Below are positions 16,114-24,569 of a stretch of DNA of 64,000 nt, one piece after another; within the stretch, counting starts at the first letter, position 1, and each line of letters begins with the position of its first letter. The translations under genes were made by a program, and so were the position numbers. Under the pieces are notes generated by a model. The model saw only the letters and a program-made list of their open reading frames with translations. It was not told the origin of the DNA and searched no databases. Source of the stretch: Pseudoduganella aquatica (lineage in GTDB: Bacteria; Pseudomonadota; Gammaproteobacteria; Burkholderiales; Burkholderiaceae_D); contig NZ_WWCU01000031.1 of the NCBI RefSeq assembly GCF_009857595.1, forward strand, positions 1 to 64,000, read 5' to 3'.

Positions 16114-18896
16114 GCCGCCTCGTCCTCCTTGTTGTTGCTGCGCAGCAGTACGCCGGTGGCTTGCGACACCACGGACTGGATCGCTTCCAGGTCGAACTTG
16201 CTCTCCTGGATATGCTTGCGCACGCTGCCCAGGAACCAGACCATGGTGGTCAGCTTGCTGGCCAGCTGCTCCTCGGCGGCGGCGCGGTCGGGCAGGTACT
16301 CGCCGCGCTCGAGCGCGTCGGTGTACAGCTGCAGCCAGTCCAGGTTGCAGCGGATGCGGGTGCTTTCGGCGCGCTGGTCCTGGCCGCCGTGCAGGCGGAA
16401 GTAGCTCAGCGTTTCCGGCAGGTAGACCGCGTCGTGGTTGCGCAGCACGGTCAGCCAGGTGGCCACGTCGGACAGCGCGGTGTACTGGCGGCCCGCGTAG
16501 ACGCCGAACTCGCGTTCCAGCGCGCTGCGGCGCACCAGCACCGTGGTCGGCTCGCCGATGATGTTGTTGCCGTCGGTGAGCAGCATGCGGCCCAGCGAGG
16601 CGCCGGTCACGCGCGCCTCGGTCTCGAACAGGCGCTCGGTGCCGGGTATCGGCGGAATGTCGTTGCCGGCCGCGTCGATCAGCTGGCGGAAGGAGGTCAC
16701 CAGGCCCAGCGTGGGATCGGTCAGCATGAAGGACATCATGCGCAGGATCTTGGCCGGGTGGAACAGGTCGTCATCCATCAGGTAGTTGACGTAGTCGCCG
16801 CGCGAATGGCGGAAGCAGTTGCGGCCGTTCTCCATCGCGTTGTAGCCCGGCACCCGGTAGTAGCGGATATTCGGGTGCTTGGCCAGGTAGGGCGCGAAGC
16901 GGGCGCGCGTCAGCTCGTCGTCGCTGTTGTCGCTGACGATGATCTCGATATGCGGATAGGTCTGCGCCAGCGCGCTTTGCAGCGCCAGTTCGGCGTAGTC
17001 CGGCCGGTTGTGCGTGGGCAGCAGGATGGACACCAGCGGCAGGCCGTTGATCACCGGCGGCGGCGCGGTCTTGACGGCGATGTCCTTGAAGCGCTGCTCC
17101 AGGTCGCGCACAAAGCGCTCGCTGTCGAACAGCGGCGTGGTCATGCGGTTGTCGGCCAGGCGCTGGCGCAGCTCGGCGCTGTAGGCGCGGTCGTTGCCCA
17201 GGCGGATGGCCAGCGCCTCGTAGTCCTCCATCTTGTGCGTGACCAGCTCCGGCAGGCCGATGGCGTGCAGCAGGCTGCCCGCCATGCGCGAGGAGAAGGT
17301 GCGGCCGGCGCAGGTGAGCACCGGCAGGCCGGCCCACAGCGCGTCGCTGGCGGTGGTGCCGCCGCCGAAGGGGGCGGTGTCGAGGAACAGGTCGGCCACC
17401 TGGTAGCGCGCCAGGTATTCGGCCGGCACCACGCGCTCGGCGAACAGCAGGCGCTCGGTGGCGACGCCCAGCTGCTCGGCGTGGCGGCGCAGGTTGGTGC
17501 GCACCACCGGGCTTTCCGCCACCAGCCACAGCACGCTGCCCGGCACCGCCTTCATGATGCGCATCCAGCTCTCGAACACGTCCGGCGTGATCTTGAAGGT
17601 GTTGTTGAAGGCGCAGAACACGTACGCGTCTTCCGGCAGATTGCAGGACGCGCGCGTGGGCGTGGGGCCGATCTGGCGCTGGCGGTCGTTGATCTGGAAG
17701 GTGTGCGGCATGTGCAGCGGCTTTTCGGTGAAGAAAGGCTCGAGCTCGGGCGGCAGCACGAAGGGATCCGAGATCACGTAGTCGATTTCCGGCAGGCCGG
17801 TCGGGCCGGGCAGGCCCAGCCAGGTGACCTGCACCGGGGCCGGGCGGTAGGACAGGATGTTGTGGCGCGCGTTCAGGGTCAGGCCGTGCAGGTCCACCAG
17901 GATGTCGATCTCGCAGGAGCGTATCAGGCGCGCGGCCTCCTCGTCGGACAGGCCGCCGATGCGGATATGGTGGTCCATGCCGGCGATCACGCGGGCGCGC
18001 AGCGGCGAGCCGTCCTCGTGGCTCCAGTCGAAGGCGAACACCTCGAACTGGCTGCGGTCGTGCAGGCCGTACAGCTCGGCCGTCAGGATGGACACCGCGT
18101 GCGAGCAGAAGTCCGACGACAGGTAGCCGATGCGCAGGCGCTCGTGCACATAGCCGCCGGTGGCCAGCGGGTCCACGCCCTTGAGCACTTTTTCCTCGAC
18201 ATAGCGGCTCGAGGCGTGCAGCTGCATGGCCGGGTCGGGCGAGCCGCTCAGCATGGCCAGCGCCGAGGTGCCGTCCATCAGCACCTTCTTCTTGATGCCG
18301 ATGGAGGTGTCGTACACCGGCCAGTTGCACTGCTTCTGGCGCAGGTGCACCCAGTGCGTGATGACGTTGCGCTGGTTGGGATCCAGGCGCAGGCTTTCGG
18401 CCAGCGCCTTCTCCGCCTCCGGCAGGCGCTTGAGGATTTCCTGCAGGCGGCCGAGATTGTTCAGCGCCTGCACCCGCAGCGCGCGCGTGGGCGGGGTGTT
18501 GGCCGGCGACAGGTCCACCGCCTTGCGCCACAGCTCCAGCGACTCCTCGGGGCGCTTCATGCGCTCGAGCAGCGTGCCCAGGTTCAGGTAGCCCTCGACG
18601 AACTGCGGGTTCTGCGTGATGGACAGGCGGTAGGCGGCTTCGGCCGCCGCCTCGTCCACGTTCACCAGCAGCACCGCCAGGTTGAAATTGGCGGCGTAGG
18701 CCAGCGGCGAGGGCGTGTTGTCCAGCCACAGGCGGTACAGCTGGATGGCCAGCGCGGGCTGGCCGGCTTCGGAGATGCGGCCCGCCATGTCGAACAGGCC
18801 GGTGATGGAAAGGCTGCCTTGTCCGGCCTCGGTGAACGCCTGCTGGGCGGCGTCGGCCAGGTTGGCGGGGGCGGCGGTGTGCGGTGTGCTGGCCAT
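16110..18896 (-). CDS. TPR-OGT (GT41, SPINDLY-like) fused to a GT2 glycosyltransferase
   Basis: 928 residues in three parts. Residues about 1-200 are tetratricopeptide-like helices (for example YLNLGTLLERMKRPEESLELW). Residues about 250-600 match O-linked GlcNAc transferase family GT41: RIGYLSSDFCSHAV, DILVDLHGLTLNARHNIL, WLGLPGPTG, FNNTFKITP and FGGGTTASDALWAGLPVLT. From about 620 a GT2 domain begins (VSILLPTHNRP, then SDNSDD and NYLMDDD as the metal site). Bacterial GT41 enzymes usually glycosylate Ser/Thr of proteins, or act on glycans in some loci. The fusion suggests two successive sugar additions. Its four-base overlap with the next gene ties it to this operon, and the nearby Ser/Thr-rich secreted repeat proteins are candidate acceptors (inference). 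Confidence 0.88.
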   Translation of the reverse strand: MASTPHTAAPANLADAAQQAFTEAGQGSLSITGLFDMAGRISEAGQPALAIQLYRLWLDNTPSPLAYAANFNLAVLLVNVDEAAAEAAYRLSITQNPQFVEGYLNLGTLLERMKRPEESLELWRKAVDLSPANTPPTRALRVQALNNLGRLQEILKRLPEAEKALAESLRLDPNQRNVITHWVHLRQKQCNWPVYDTSIGIKKKVLMDGTSALAMLSGSPDPAMQLHASSRYVEEKVLKGVDPLATGGYVHERLRIGYLSSDFCSHAVSILTAELYGLHDRSQFEVFAFDWSHEDGSPLRARVIAGMDHHIRIGGLSDEEAARLIRSCEIDILVDLHGLTLNARHNILSYRPAPVQVTWLGLPGPTGLPEIDYVISDPFVLPPELEPFFTEKPLHMPHTFQINDRQRQIGPTPTRASCNLPEDAYVFCAFNNTFKITPDVFESWMRIMKAVPGSVLWLVAESPVVRTNLRRHAEQLGVATERLLFAERVVPAEYLARYQVADLFLDTAPFGGGTTASDALWAGLPVLTCAGRTFSSRMAGSLLHAIGLPELVTHKMEDYEALAIRLGNDRAYSAELRQRLADNRMTTPLFDSERFVRDLEQRFKDIAVKTAPPPVINGLPLVSILLPTHNRPDYAELALQSALAQTYPHIEIIVSDNSDDELTRARFAPYLAKHPNIRYYRVPGYNAMENGRNCFRHSRGDYVNYLMDDDLFHPAKILRMMSFMLTDPTLGLVTSFRQLIDAAGNDIPPIPGTERLFETEARVTGASLGRMLLTDGNNIIGEPTTVLVRRSALEREFGVYAGRQYTALSDVATWLTVLRNHDAVYLPETLSYFRLHGGQDQRAESTRIRCNLDWLQLYTDALERGEYLPDRAAAEEQLASKLTTMVWFLGSVRKHIQESKFDLEAIQSVVSQATGVLLRSNNKEDEAA

Positions 18897-18921
18897 AAAG
18901 TCTCGTTGCTTAAGTAAGGTA

Positions 18922-20685
18922 TCAGTCCAGGTAGCGCATGGTGGCGCGCTGCAGCGCGTCGTCCAGCGCCGGCGACATCTGGTGCAGCGGGTTCGATTCC
19001 ATGGCGCCGCTCTCGGTGACCCGGCTCATGATTTTCGGGAAGTAGCTTTGCTCGGGGTCGATCGACACGATGAAGGCGGCCGGGCCGGGCGCGTCGAACA
19101 GCGCGGCGAAGTCGGCGCTGCCGTCGAAGTCCTTGCCGATGCGCAAGGCCGGCACGTTCCAGGCCTTGAACAGCTGCTCCCAGTCCGGCAGGCCGAGGCC
19201 GGAATTGATGTCGCAGCCGATGTAGCTGCCGCCGAAGTAGTTCTTCTGCGTCATGCGGATCGAGGCGTAGCCGTTGTCGTCGAAGATGAACATTTTCAGG
19301 TTCAGCTTGTTGACGGCGGCGGTGCCGATTTCCTGCAGGTTCTGCGCGAAGCCGCCGTCGCCTTCCACCAGCAGCGTGCGGCGATCCGGATGCGCCAGCG
19401 CCGCGCCGATGGCGCCGGACAGGCCGTAGCCCATCGAGGCCAGGCCCTTGTTGGTGACGATGGTCTGGCCGCGCTGCTGGGCGAAGGTCTGCATCATGAC
19501 GGTGAAGGCGCCGCCGCTGCTGCACGGGATCACCACGTCGTCCGCATGGCAGCGGCGCGACAGCTGCTCCACGAAGCGGTACGGCGAAATATAAGCCTCG
19601 CCGGTGCTGTTCTGTTCAATCAGCGGCAGCGCCGCCTTCACTTCGCGGCAGTAGGCCAGCCAGTCGCCGTGCTCGCCCAGGTCCTGCTGCGCCAGCGCCA
19701 GCAGCAGGCTGTTGGCGTCCGCGTGGATGGGGTGCTCGACGCGCGGATGGCCCTTCTCCAGCTCGGCCAGGTCGCAATCGACATGCACCACCTGGCCCTT
19801 GGGCACGAACTGCTGCCAGTTGAAGCCGGTCTGCTGCATGCCCAGGCGGGTGCCCATGGCCAGCAGCAAATCGCTTTGCTGCAGCAGCAGGTTGGCGTAG
19901 CGCTGGCCCCAGGTGTTGGGACGGCCGAAATAGTTCGGATGATCGGCGGCGATGCGGTCGGCCGCGTTCCAGGTGGTGGTCACCGGCAGGCCCATGGCGG
20001 CGAAGCGGTCCTGCAGCGCTTGCGCGGTGGCGCGCGACACGCCGCCGCCCAGCAGCAGCAGCGGGCGCTGCGCGGCGCGGATTTTCGCGGCCAGCTCGGC
20101 GATCACGGCGTCGCTGGCCTGCGGCAGCGCCGGCGGCACGGGCGGGGCCAGCTGTTCGAGTTCGGCGCGGTCCACGCTGCGGCCCTGGATGTCGAGCGGC
20201 AGCTCCAGGAAGACCGGGCCTTTGCGGCCGTGGTTGGCGTCCAGCACCAGCTGTTCCATGCGCGCGCGCGAGACCGGCTCGTCCAGCAGTTCGGCCACGC
20301 TGCACACCGGGCGGGCGATGGCCACGCCGTCGATTTCCTGGATGCCGCGCTGGCGCAGCGTGCCGCGCGACAGGTCGGCGGTCTTGACCTGGCCGCCGAT
20401 CACCAGCAGCTCGCGGCTTTCCAGGAAGGCGCCGGCCAGGGCCGTCACCAGGTTGGTCATGCCGGGGCCGGCGGTCACCAGGGCGAAGGCTTTCGAGCCG
20501 TCCGTGCTGGCTTCGTTAAAGTACTCGGCGGCCACGCCGGCCGCCACTTCATGGATCACCGACACCATCTTGAAATGCTTGGCGCTGCTGGCCAGCAGGT
20601 GCATGATATTGCCGCCCGCCACGTAGAAGCAGTGGGTGTAGCCCATGCTCTTGAGCCATTCGGCCATTAAGTCGCTGTATTTCAT
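18922..20685 (-). CDS. Thiamine-diphosphate-dependent enzyme, acetolactate-synthase-like
   Basis: 587 residues with all three ThDP-enzyme domains. The N-terminal pyrimidine-binding domain has the activating Glu in IHEVAAG (residue 46), the central domain is Rossmann-like, and the C-terminal pyrophosphate domain has EGDGGFAQN...DDNGYASIR. Related enzymes make acyloins by transferring an activated aldehyde from an alpha-keto acid. In Yersinia, YerE adds a two-carbon branch to a CDP-4-keto-dideoxyhexose. Here the CDP-dideoxyhexose genes rfbFGH lie upstream in the same direction, so a branch-forming or chain-joining step on a sugar is plausible. No ilvN-type regulatory subunit is nearby, which argues against housekeeping acetolactate synthase. 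Confidence 0.85.
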   Translation of the reverse strand: MKYSDLMAEWLKSMGYTHCFYVAGGNIMHLLASSAKHFKMVSVIHEVAAGVAAEYFNEASTDGSKAFALVTAGPGMTNLVTALAGAFLESRELLVIGGQVKTADLSRGTLRQRGIQEIDGVAIARPVCSVAELLDEPVSRARMEQLVLDANHGRKGPVFLELPLDIQGRSVDRAELEQLAPPVPPALPQASDAVIAELAAKIRAAQRPLLLLGGGVSRATAQALQDRFAAMGLPVTTTWNAADRIAADHPNYFGRPNTWGQRYANLLLQQSDLLLAMGTRLGMQQTGFNWQQFVPKGQVVHVDCDLAELEKGHPRVEHPIHADANSLLLALAQQDLGEHGDWLAYCREVKAALPLIEQNSTGEAYISPYRFVEQLSRRCHADDVVIPCSSGGAFTVMMQTFAQQRGQTIVTNKGLASMGYGLSGAIGAALAHPDRRTLLVEGDGGFAQNLQEIGTAAVNKLNLKMFIFDDNGYASIRMTQKNYFGGSYIGCDINSGLGLPDWEQLFKAWNVPALRIGKDFDGSADFAALFDAPGPAAFIVSIDPEQSYFPKIMSRVTESGAMESNPLHQMSPALDDALQRATMRYLD

Positions 20686-20697
20686 GTCGGTCCTTGT

Positions 20698-21765
20698 TTA
20701 TTTGGTGAGTACGCCGGCGATGTAGTCAGCCGTGCGGGAAATTTGTTCGTCCAGCGCCATGGGGCGCAGGCCCAGCATGGCTTCCAGCGCGGCGATGCCG
20801 GCGCGTTCGCCCACGTAGCGGTCGGCCGGCAGCGCCGGGTCCAGCGCGGCGCGCGCGGGCGCGGCCTGCTTGCCCAATACCGAGGCCACGCGGCGCGCCA
20901 GCGGCTCCAGCTCCACCACCTCGTCGGCCGCCGTGTCGAAGCGCAGCACGGGGGCGGCGTCCGCACGCAGCAGCAGGCCGAAGCACAGCTCCAGCAGGTC
21001 GCCGATGTAGTAGTAGGAGCGCAGCACCGGGCGGCGCGCGTTGATGGTGATGCCGCCATCTTCCTTGAGCAGCTGGGCAATGAAGGAGGCCAGCGCGTAG
21101 GCGTCGAATTTATTGATGCAGGGGCCGGCCAGGTTGAACACGCGCGGCAGCACCAGGCGCGCGCCGTGCTGCTTGCAGGCGGCCGCGAAGGCCAGTTCGT
21201 CCTCGTGCTTCAGGCGGCCGTACAGCACCGCGTTGGGATTGCGCGCCGCCGCCAGTTCCGGGTCTTCCAGGCCGCGCAGGTAGTCGTACACGGCGCCGGA
21301 GGAGGGCACCAGCGCGGCCTGCACCGCGCCTTGCGCGATCCAGCCCAGCACGGCGTTGCGGATGGCTTCGTTGCGCGCCACGTAGTCGTCCGCGCTCATG
21401 CCCTGCACCTTGTCCATGGTCAGGAAGGCGTAGTGGCAGACCAGCAGCGGGGTATCGGCGGGAGGCGTCCAGTCCAGCAGCGGGGACACCGGCACGGCGT
21501 GGCCGTCCAGCTCCAGGCTGGCGGCGCGCGAGCCGAGCGCGGTCACGCGGCTAGCGAAATCCTCGCCCAGCGCATGGCGCAGCACGGCCAGCGTGGCGCG
21601 GCCCAGCCAGCCGTTGGCGCCGGTGACGACAAAGTGCCACGGCGCGGCGCGCAGGGCGGCCGCCAGCGGCGCACTGAGCGCCAGCGATGGGGCCAATGAC
21701 GGCGCCAGGGACGGGGCCAAAGCGGCCGCCGGTGCGGCGGCGGGCGGGGCGGTGTTGCCGGCCAT
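20698..21765 (-). CDS. NAD-dependent epimerase/dehydratase family protein
   Basis: 355 residues from the ATG at 21765, two bases after the stop of the upstream gene. The Rossmann start is VVTGANGWLGRAT. The catalytic region has SSGAVYD followed by YGRLKHEDE, the extended-SDR Y-x-x-x-K. An unusual N-terminal extension of about 40 residues is built of Ala/Pro and a short APSL repeat; it looks like a flexible linker and may be an expansion at DNA level. It is probably a sugar or cyclitol oxidoreductase/epimerase working between the cyclase upstream and the ThDP enzyme downstream. Confidence 0.82.
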   Translation of the reverse strand: MAGNTAPPAAAPAAALAPSLAPSLAPSLALSAPLAAALRAAPWHFVVTGANGWLGRATLAVLRHALGEDFASRVTALGSRAASLELDGHAVPVSPLLDWTPPADTPLLVCHYAFLTMDKVQGMSADDYVARNEAIRNAVLGWIAQGAVQAALVPSSGAVYDYLRGLEDPELAAARNPNAVLYGRLKHEDELAFAAACKQHGARLVLPRVFNLAGPCINKFDAYALASFIAQLLKEDGGITINARRPVLRSYYYIGDLLELCFGLLLRADAAPVLRFDTAADEVVELEPLARRVASVLGKQAAPARAALDPALPADRYVGERAGIAALEAMLGLRPMALDEQISRTADYIAGVLTK

Positions 21766-21767
21766 GG

Positions 21768-22853
21768 TCAGGCCGAGCCGGAGGCCTGCGCCAGCGCGGC
21801 GCGGAAGGCTTGCAGCAGCATGGCGCGGCTGGGGTCCGTCTTCGGCAGCTCCATGCGCACCAGGTAGCCTTGCGTGTCCGGCACGATGACGGCGTAATGG
21901 CTCTGGCTGTGCTTCTTGTCCGCTTCGAAGCGGCGCAGCAGGTCGTCCACGGCCACCTGGGCGATCTGGGCCGGCAGCTGCGGCAGCGCGCCCAGCAGGC
22001 CGGTCATATAGCGCTCCAGCTGCGCCACGCGTTCGGGCACGGCGGCATAGTGATTGTTCAGGCGGGCGAAATGCAGCGAGGCCAGCACGCCTATGCCCAC
22101 CGCGATGCCGTGCGGGATGGCGAAGTCGCAGGCGCTTTCGATGGCGTGGCCAAAGGTGTGGCCGTAGTTGAGCAGCAGGCGTTCCTTGTGGTCGTGCTCG
22201 TCGATCTCGATAAACCAGCGCTTGGTCTGCAGCGACAGGCGTATCACGTCCTGCAGCGTGTCGGCGCTGCTGGCGGCGCTGGCGTTCAGGGCCAGGTAGT
22301 CGCCGAAGGCGCTGCCGGTGTGGGCAAAGCAGATCTTCACCGCCTCGCACAGGCCGGCCACGCGCTGCTCGGTGTTGAGCGTGGCGGCAAAAGCCATGTC
22401 GATGACGACGTTCTGCGGCGGGTAGAAATTGCCGATCAGGTTTTTATAGCTGCCCACATTGATGGAGGACTTGCCGCCTATGCAGGAGTCCACCATGCCC
22501 AGCAGGGTGGTGGGCAGGTAGTTCCATTGCAGGCCGCGCATATACACCGAGGCCACGAAGGTGGCGATGTCCTGGATCACGCCGCCGCCCACGGCCAGCA
22601 GCCGGGTCTTGCGGTTGGCGCCGAATTCGCGCATGGCCACGATGATGTCGCCCATGCGGTCCAGGCTTTTCGCCGTTTCGGTGGCCTCGATGGCGATCAC
22701 CTTCAGGCCCTGGGCGCGGTAGGCGTCGGCGAAGAACTGGTCGCACAGTACGATCTGCTGGGACGGATCGCCCTGCTCGTCGGCGGACAGGCCGCCGCCG
22801 ATGCGCACCGCGTAGTCGCCGGCGCTGGAAGCGATCTTAAAGTAGTCGGACAT
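21768..22853 (-). CDS. 3-dehydroquinate synthase-like sugar-phosphate cyclase (AroB paralogue of a polysaccharide locus)
   Basis: 361 residues. The NAD-binding segment is GGGVIQD, where true AroB proteins have GGGVxGD. Then follow RGLQWNYLPTTLLGMVDS, IGGKSSIN, KNLIGNFYPP and the zinc-ligand motif LNYGHTFGHAIE. The fold and metal site are intact, but the Gly-to-Gln change and the setting between an SDR and a sugar epimerase argue for a specialised cyclase rather than the shikimate enzyme. Its start overlaps the SDR gene by 17 bases. A carbocyclic product from a phosphorylated keto-sugar is expected from the family; the exact substrate is unknown. Confidence 0.82.
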   Translation of the reverse strand: MSDYFKIASSAGDYAVRIGGGLSADEQGDPSQQIVLCDQFFADAYRAQGLKVIAIEATETAKSLDRMGDIIVAMREFGANRKTRLLAVGGGVIQDIATFVASVYMRGLQWNYLPTTLLGMVDSCIGGKSSINVGSYKNLIGNFYPPQNVVIDMAFAATLNTEQRVAGLCEAVKICFAHTGSAFGDYLALNASAASSADTLQDVIRLSLQTKRWFIEIDEHDHKERLLLNYGHTFGHAIESACDFAIPHGIAVGIGVLASLHFARLNNHYAAVPERVAQLERYMTGLLGALPQLPAQIAQVAVDDLLRRFEADKKHSQSHYAVIVPDTQGYLVRMELPKTDPSRAMLLQAFRAALAQASGSA

Positions 22854-23586
22854 GGCTGAAACCTAGGTCGGCCGCAATGAACTGGCCGGTGATGCCGGTG
22901 TTTTGCGGCGAGCACAGGAAGAGGGCCAGCTGGCTCACGTCCTCCAGTGCCGGGAGTTGGTTGAAATACGTGGCGCCGCTGAGCTTTTCCAGCTGGGCCG
23001 GGGCCACGTTCTTGCGCGTCATGGGGGTGTCCAGCGCGCCGGGCAGGATGGCGTTGATCAGCATGCCTTCCTTGGCCAGGTCGGCGCTGGCCGACAGCAC
23101 CAGGCCTTGCAGCGCTGCCTTGCTCATGCAGTAGGACAGCTTGTCCTGGCGCGCCAGGTTCTGCCAGATGGAGCTGATCACGCACAGGCGCGCGCGCGGC
23201 GCGAGCAGCTTGTGTTCCAGCAGCCATTTCATGGTGGCCAGGATGTACAGGCAGTTGGCCTGGTACAGGGCCAGGTGGGCGTCCAGGTCCACGTTGTAGA
23301 CGTTGTCGGTGCTGTTGGCGCCTTGCGCCCACACCACGGCGGTGTAGGGGCCGTCTTCGCGCAGCGCGGCCTCGGCCGTTGCGGTGGCGGCGAAGGGATC
23401 GTAGGCCAGGGTGCGGATGGCGTCCCAGGCCGGATCGAAATCGTCGCCGCCGCCGCTGCGCGACACTGCGGTGACCTGCCAGCCCGCGCCGGCGCAGCGC
23501 GCCGCGATGGCCGAACCTATGGCGCCGGTGGCGCCAAAGACCAGCGCGCGCGGCGGCGCGCCCGTAGCGTGGGTGGCGGCCGTCAT
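22837..23586 (-). CDS. Short-chain dehydrogenase/reductase
   Basis: 249 residues. It has FGATGAIG (TGxxxGxG-type cofactor loop), the A-Q-G-A equivalent of NNAG in VVWAQGANS, catalytic Ser in ISSIWQN and YCMSK as Y-x-x-x-K, then LPGALDTPM. It is a classical SDR of normal length. It lies two bases downstream of the aldolase gene and overlaps the cyclase gene. It probably reduces or oxidises a keto/hydroxyl group in the same sugar pathway. Confidence 0.9.
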   Translation of the reverse strand: MTAATHATGAPPRALVFGATGAIGSAIAARCAGAGWQVTAVSRSGGGDDFDPAWDAIRTLAYDPFAATATAEAALREDGPYTAVVWAQGANSTDNVYNVDLDAHLALYQANCLYILATMKWLLEHKLLAPRARLCVISSIWQNLARQDKLSYCMSKAALQGLVLSASADLAKEGMLINAILPGALDTPMTRKNVAPAQLEKLSGATYFNQLPALEDVSQLALFLCSPQNTGITGQFIAADLGFSHVRLL

Positions 23587-23588
23587 GC

Positions 23589-24386
23589 TCAGGTGTTCAG
23601 CACTTTCCAGCGCGCTTCCAGCATGTCGATGCGTTTCGCATCTTCGCGCTCGATGAAGCCGTAGTAGTCACGCTTGTTCTGCAGCCACAGCAGTTCGAAA
23701 TGCACGGCCTGCAGCAGGCCCTTGTCCATGTTCGGATTGTTGGCGGCCGCGCCTTCGAAGATCACCTTGCGGGTTTCGAAGCGGGTCAGGTGCACGGCGG
23801 CCATGCGGCGCAGCGCCGGCAGCGAGTCCATCGACACGCCGCCGCCCACCACCAGGTGCAGGTTCTTCTGCTTGCACACTTCGGCGGTTTTCAGGATGTA
23901 GTCGGTGATCTGGTCGTCGTTGATGTTGTCGCGGCTCAGGCCGGCCGAACCGGAGAAGTCCACGCGGCCGAACACGATGCCTTCCACGCCGCCCGGTGCG
24001 GACGCCACGCGGGCGATCTCGTCGAGGTGGCCGAAGGTCGACAGGGTTTCCAGGTTGAACAGGAAATCGGTGTCTTCCTGCTCTTCTTCGGTGTAGACCT
24101 TGTTCTTCGCTTCAATGAACTTGGACAGCGCGTACGGGGTTTCCACCATAGGCGCGATGATGTAGTCCACGCCCAGCTGGCGGCTTTCCAGCAGGTCGCG
24201 CACGGCTTCGCAGCCGCCGATCTTCAGGCCGATCTTCAGTTCGGCCTTGCGCGCGATGTCCATCAGGCGCAGCAGTTCGTCGATACGGGTGCCCTCGGCT
24301 TCAAACTCGGCCTTGACGGCCTTGTAGCCGAATTCGTCACGGCCGCGTTTCAGGATGTCCAGCATCTGACGTTCGCGTTTATTCAT
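23589..24386 (-). CDS. HpcH/HpaI-type aldolase (aldolase/citrate lyase family)
   Basis: 265 residues. The (beta/alpha)8 barrel shows IGLKIGGCEAVRDL, the family core VDYIIAPMVETPYAL with the metal-binding Glu, and GRVDFSGSAGL with the second acidic ligand. Family members cleave or form C-C bonds between pyruvate or oxaloacetate and an aldehyde. As the first gene of the five-gene set, with a strong GGAGGAG site seven bases before ATG and its own upstream region, it may supply the extended carbon chain for the cyclase. That order of steps is an inference. Confidence 0.85.
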   Translation of the reverse strand: MNKRERQMLDILKRGRDEFGYKAVKAEFEAEGTRIDELLRLMDIARKAELKIGLKIGGCEAVRDLLESRQLGVDYIIAPMVETPYALSKFIEAKNKVYTEEEQEDTDFLFNLETLSTFGHLDEIARVASAPGGVEGIVFGRVDFSGSAGLSRDNINDDQITDYILKTAEVCKQKNLHLVVGGGVSMDSLPALRRMAAVHLTRFETRKVIFEGAAANNPNMDKGLLQAVHFELLWLQNKRDYYGFIEREDAKRIDMLEARWKVLNT

Positions 24387-24569
24387 TTGTTCACTCCTCC
24401 AGATTTAGGCAAGATTGCCGAGTATGTCTCTGATCAGTCTGACTGCGCGCTGCCCTTGCCGTCATTGACCGTAGTCATTAAATGCCCTGTTTGACTGCTA
24501 TTGTAGCTCGCAGGCAGCGGGCCGCATAAGGGAAGCTGCGCCCGCATGGCCCTTCATTTCAGGCTTTGG
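24387..24569 (-). promoter_or_regulatory. Intergenic region with candidate promoter for the aldolase-led genes
   Basis: This 183-base gap is the only sizeable break in the minus-strand operon. A TACAAT -10 (24500-24505 read on the minus strand) with a weak TTATGC -35 (24524-24529, spacer 18) could start transcription. A small inverted repeat TGAC-cgta-GTCA lies between it and the gene (24466-24477). No clear Rho-independent terminator for rfbH was seen. Confidence 0.35.

Noticed and set aside
18922..20685. Acetolactate synthase for branched-chain amino acids
   Set aside because: No small regulatory subunit and no ilv genes; the context is polysaccharide synthesis.
21768..22853. Housekeeping aroB of the shikimate pathway
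   Set aside because: Located among sugar genes without aroK, and the NAD-binding motif has Gln for the usual Gly. A specialised cyclase fits better.
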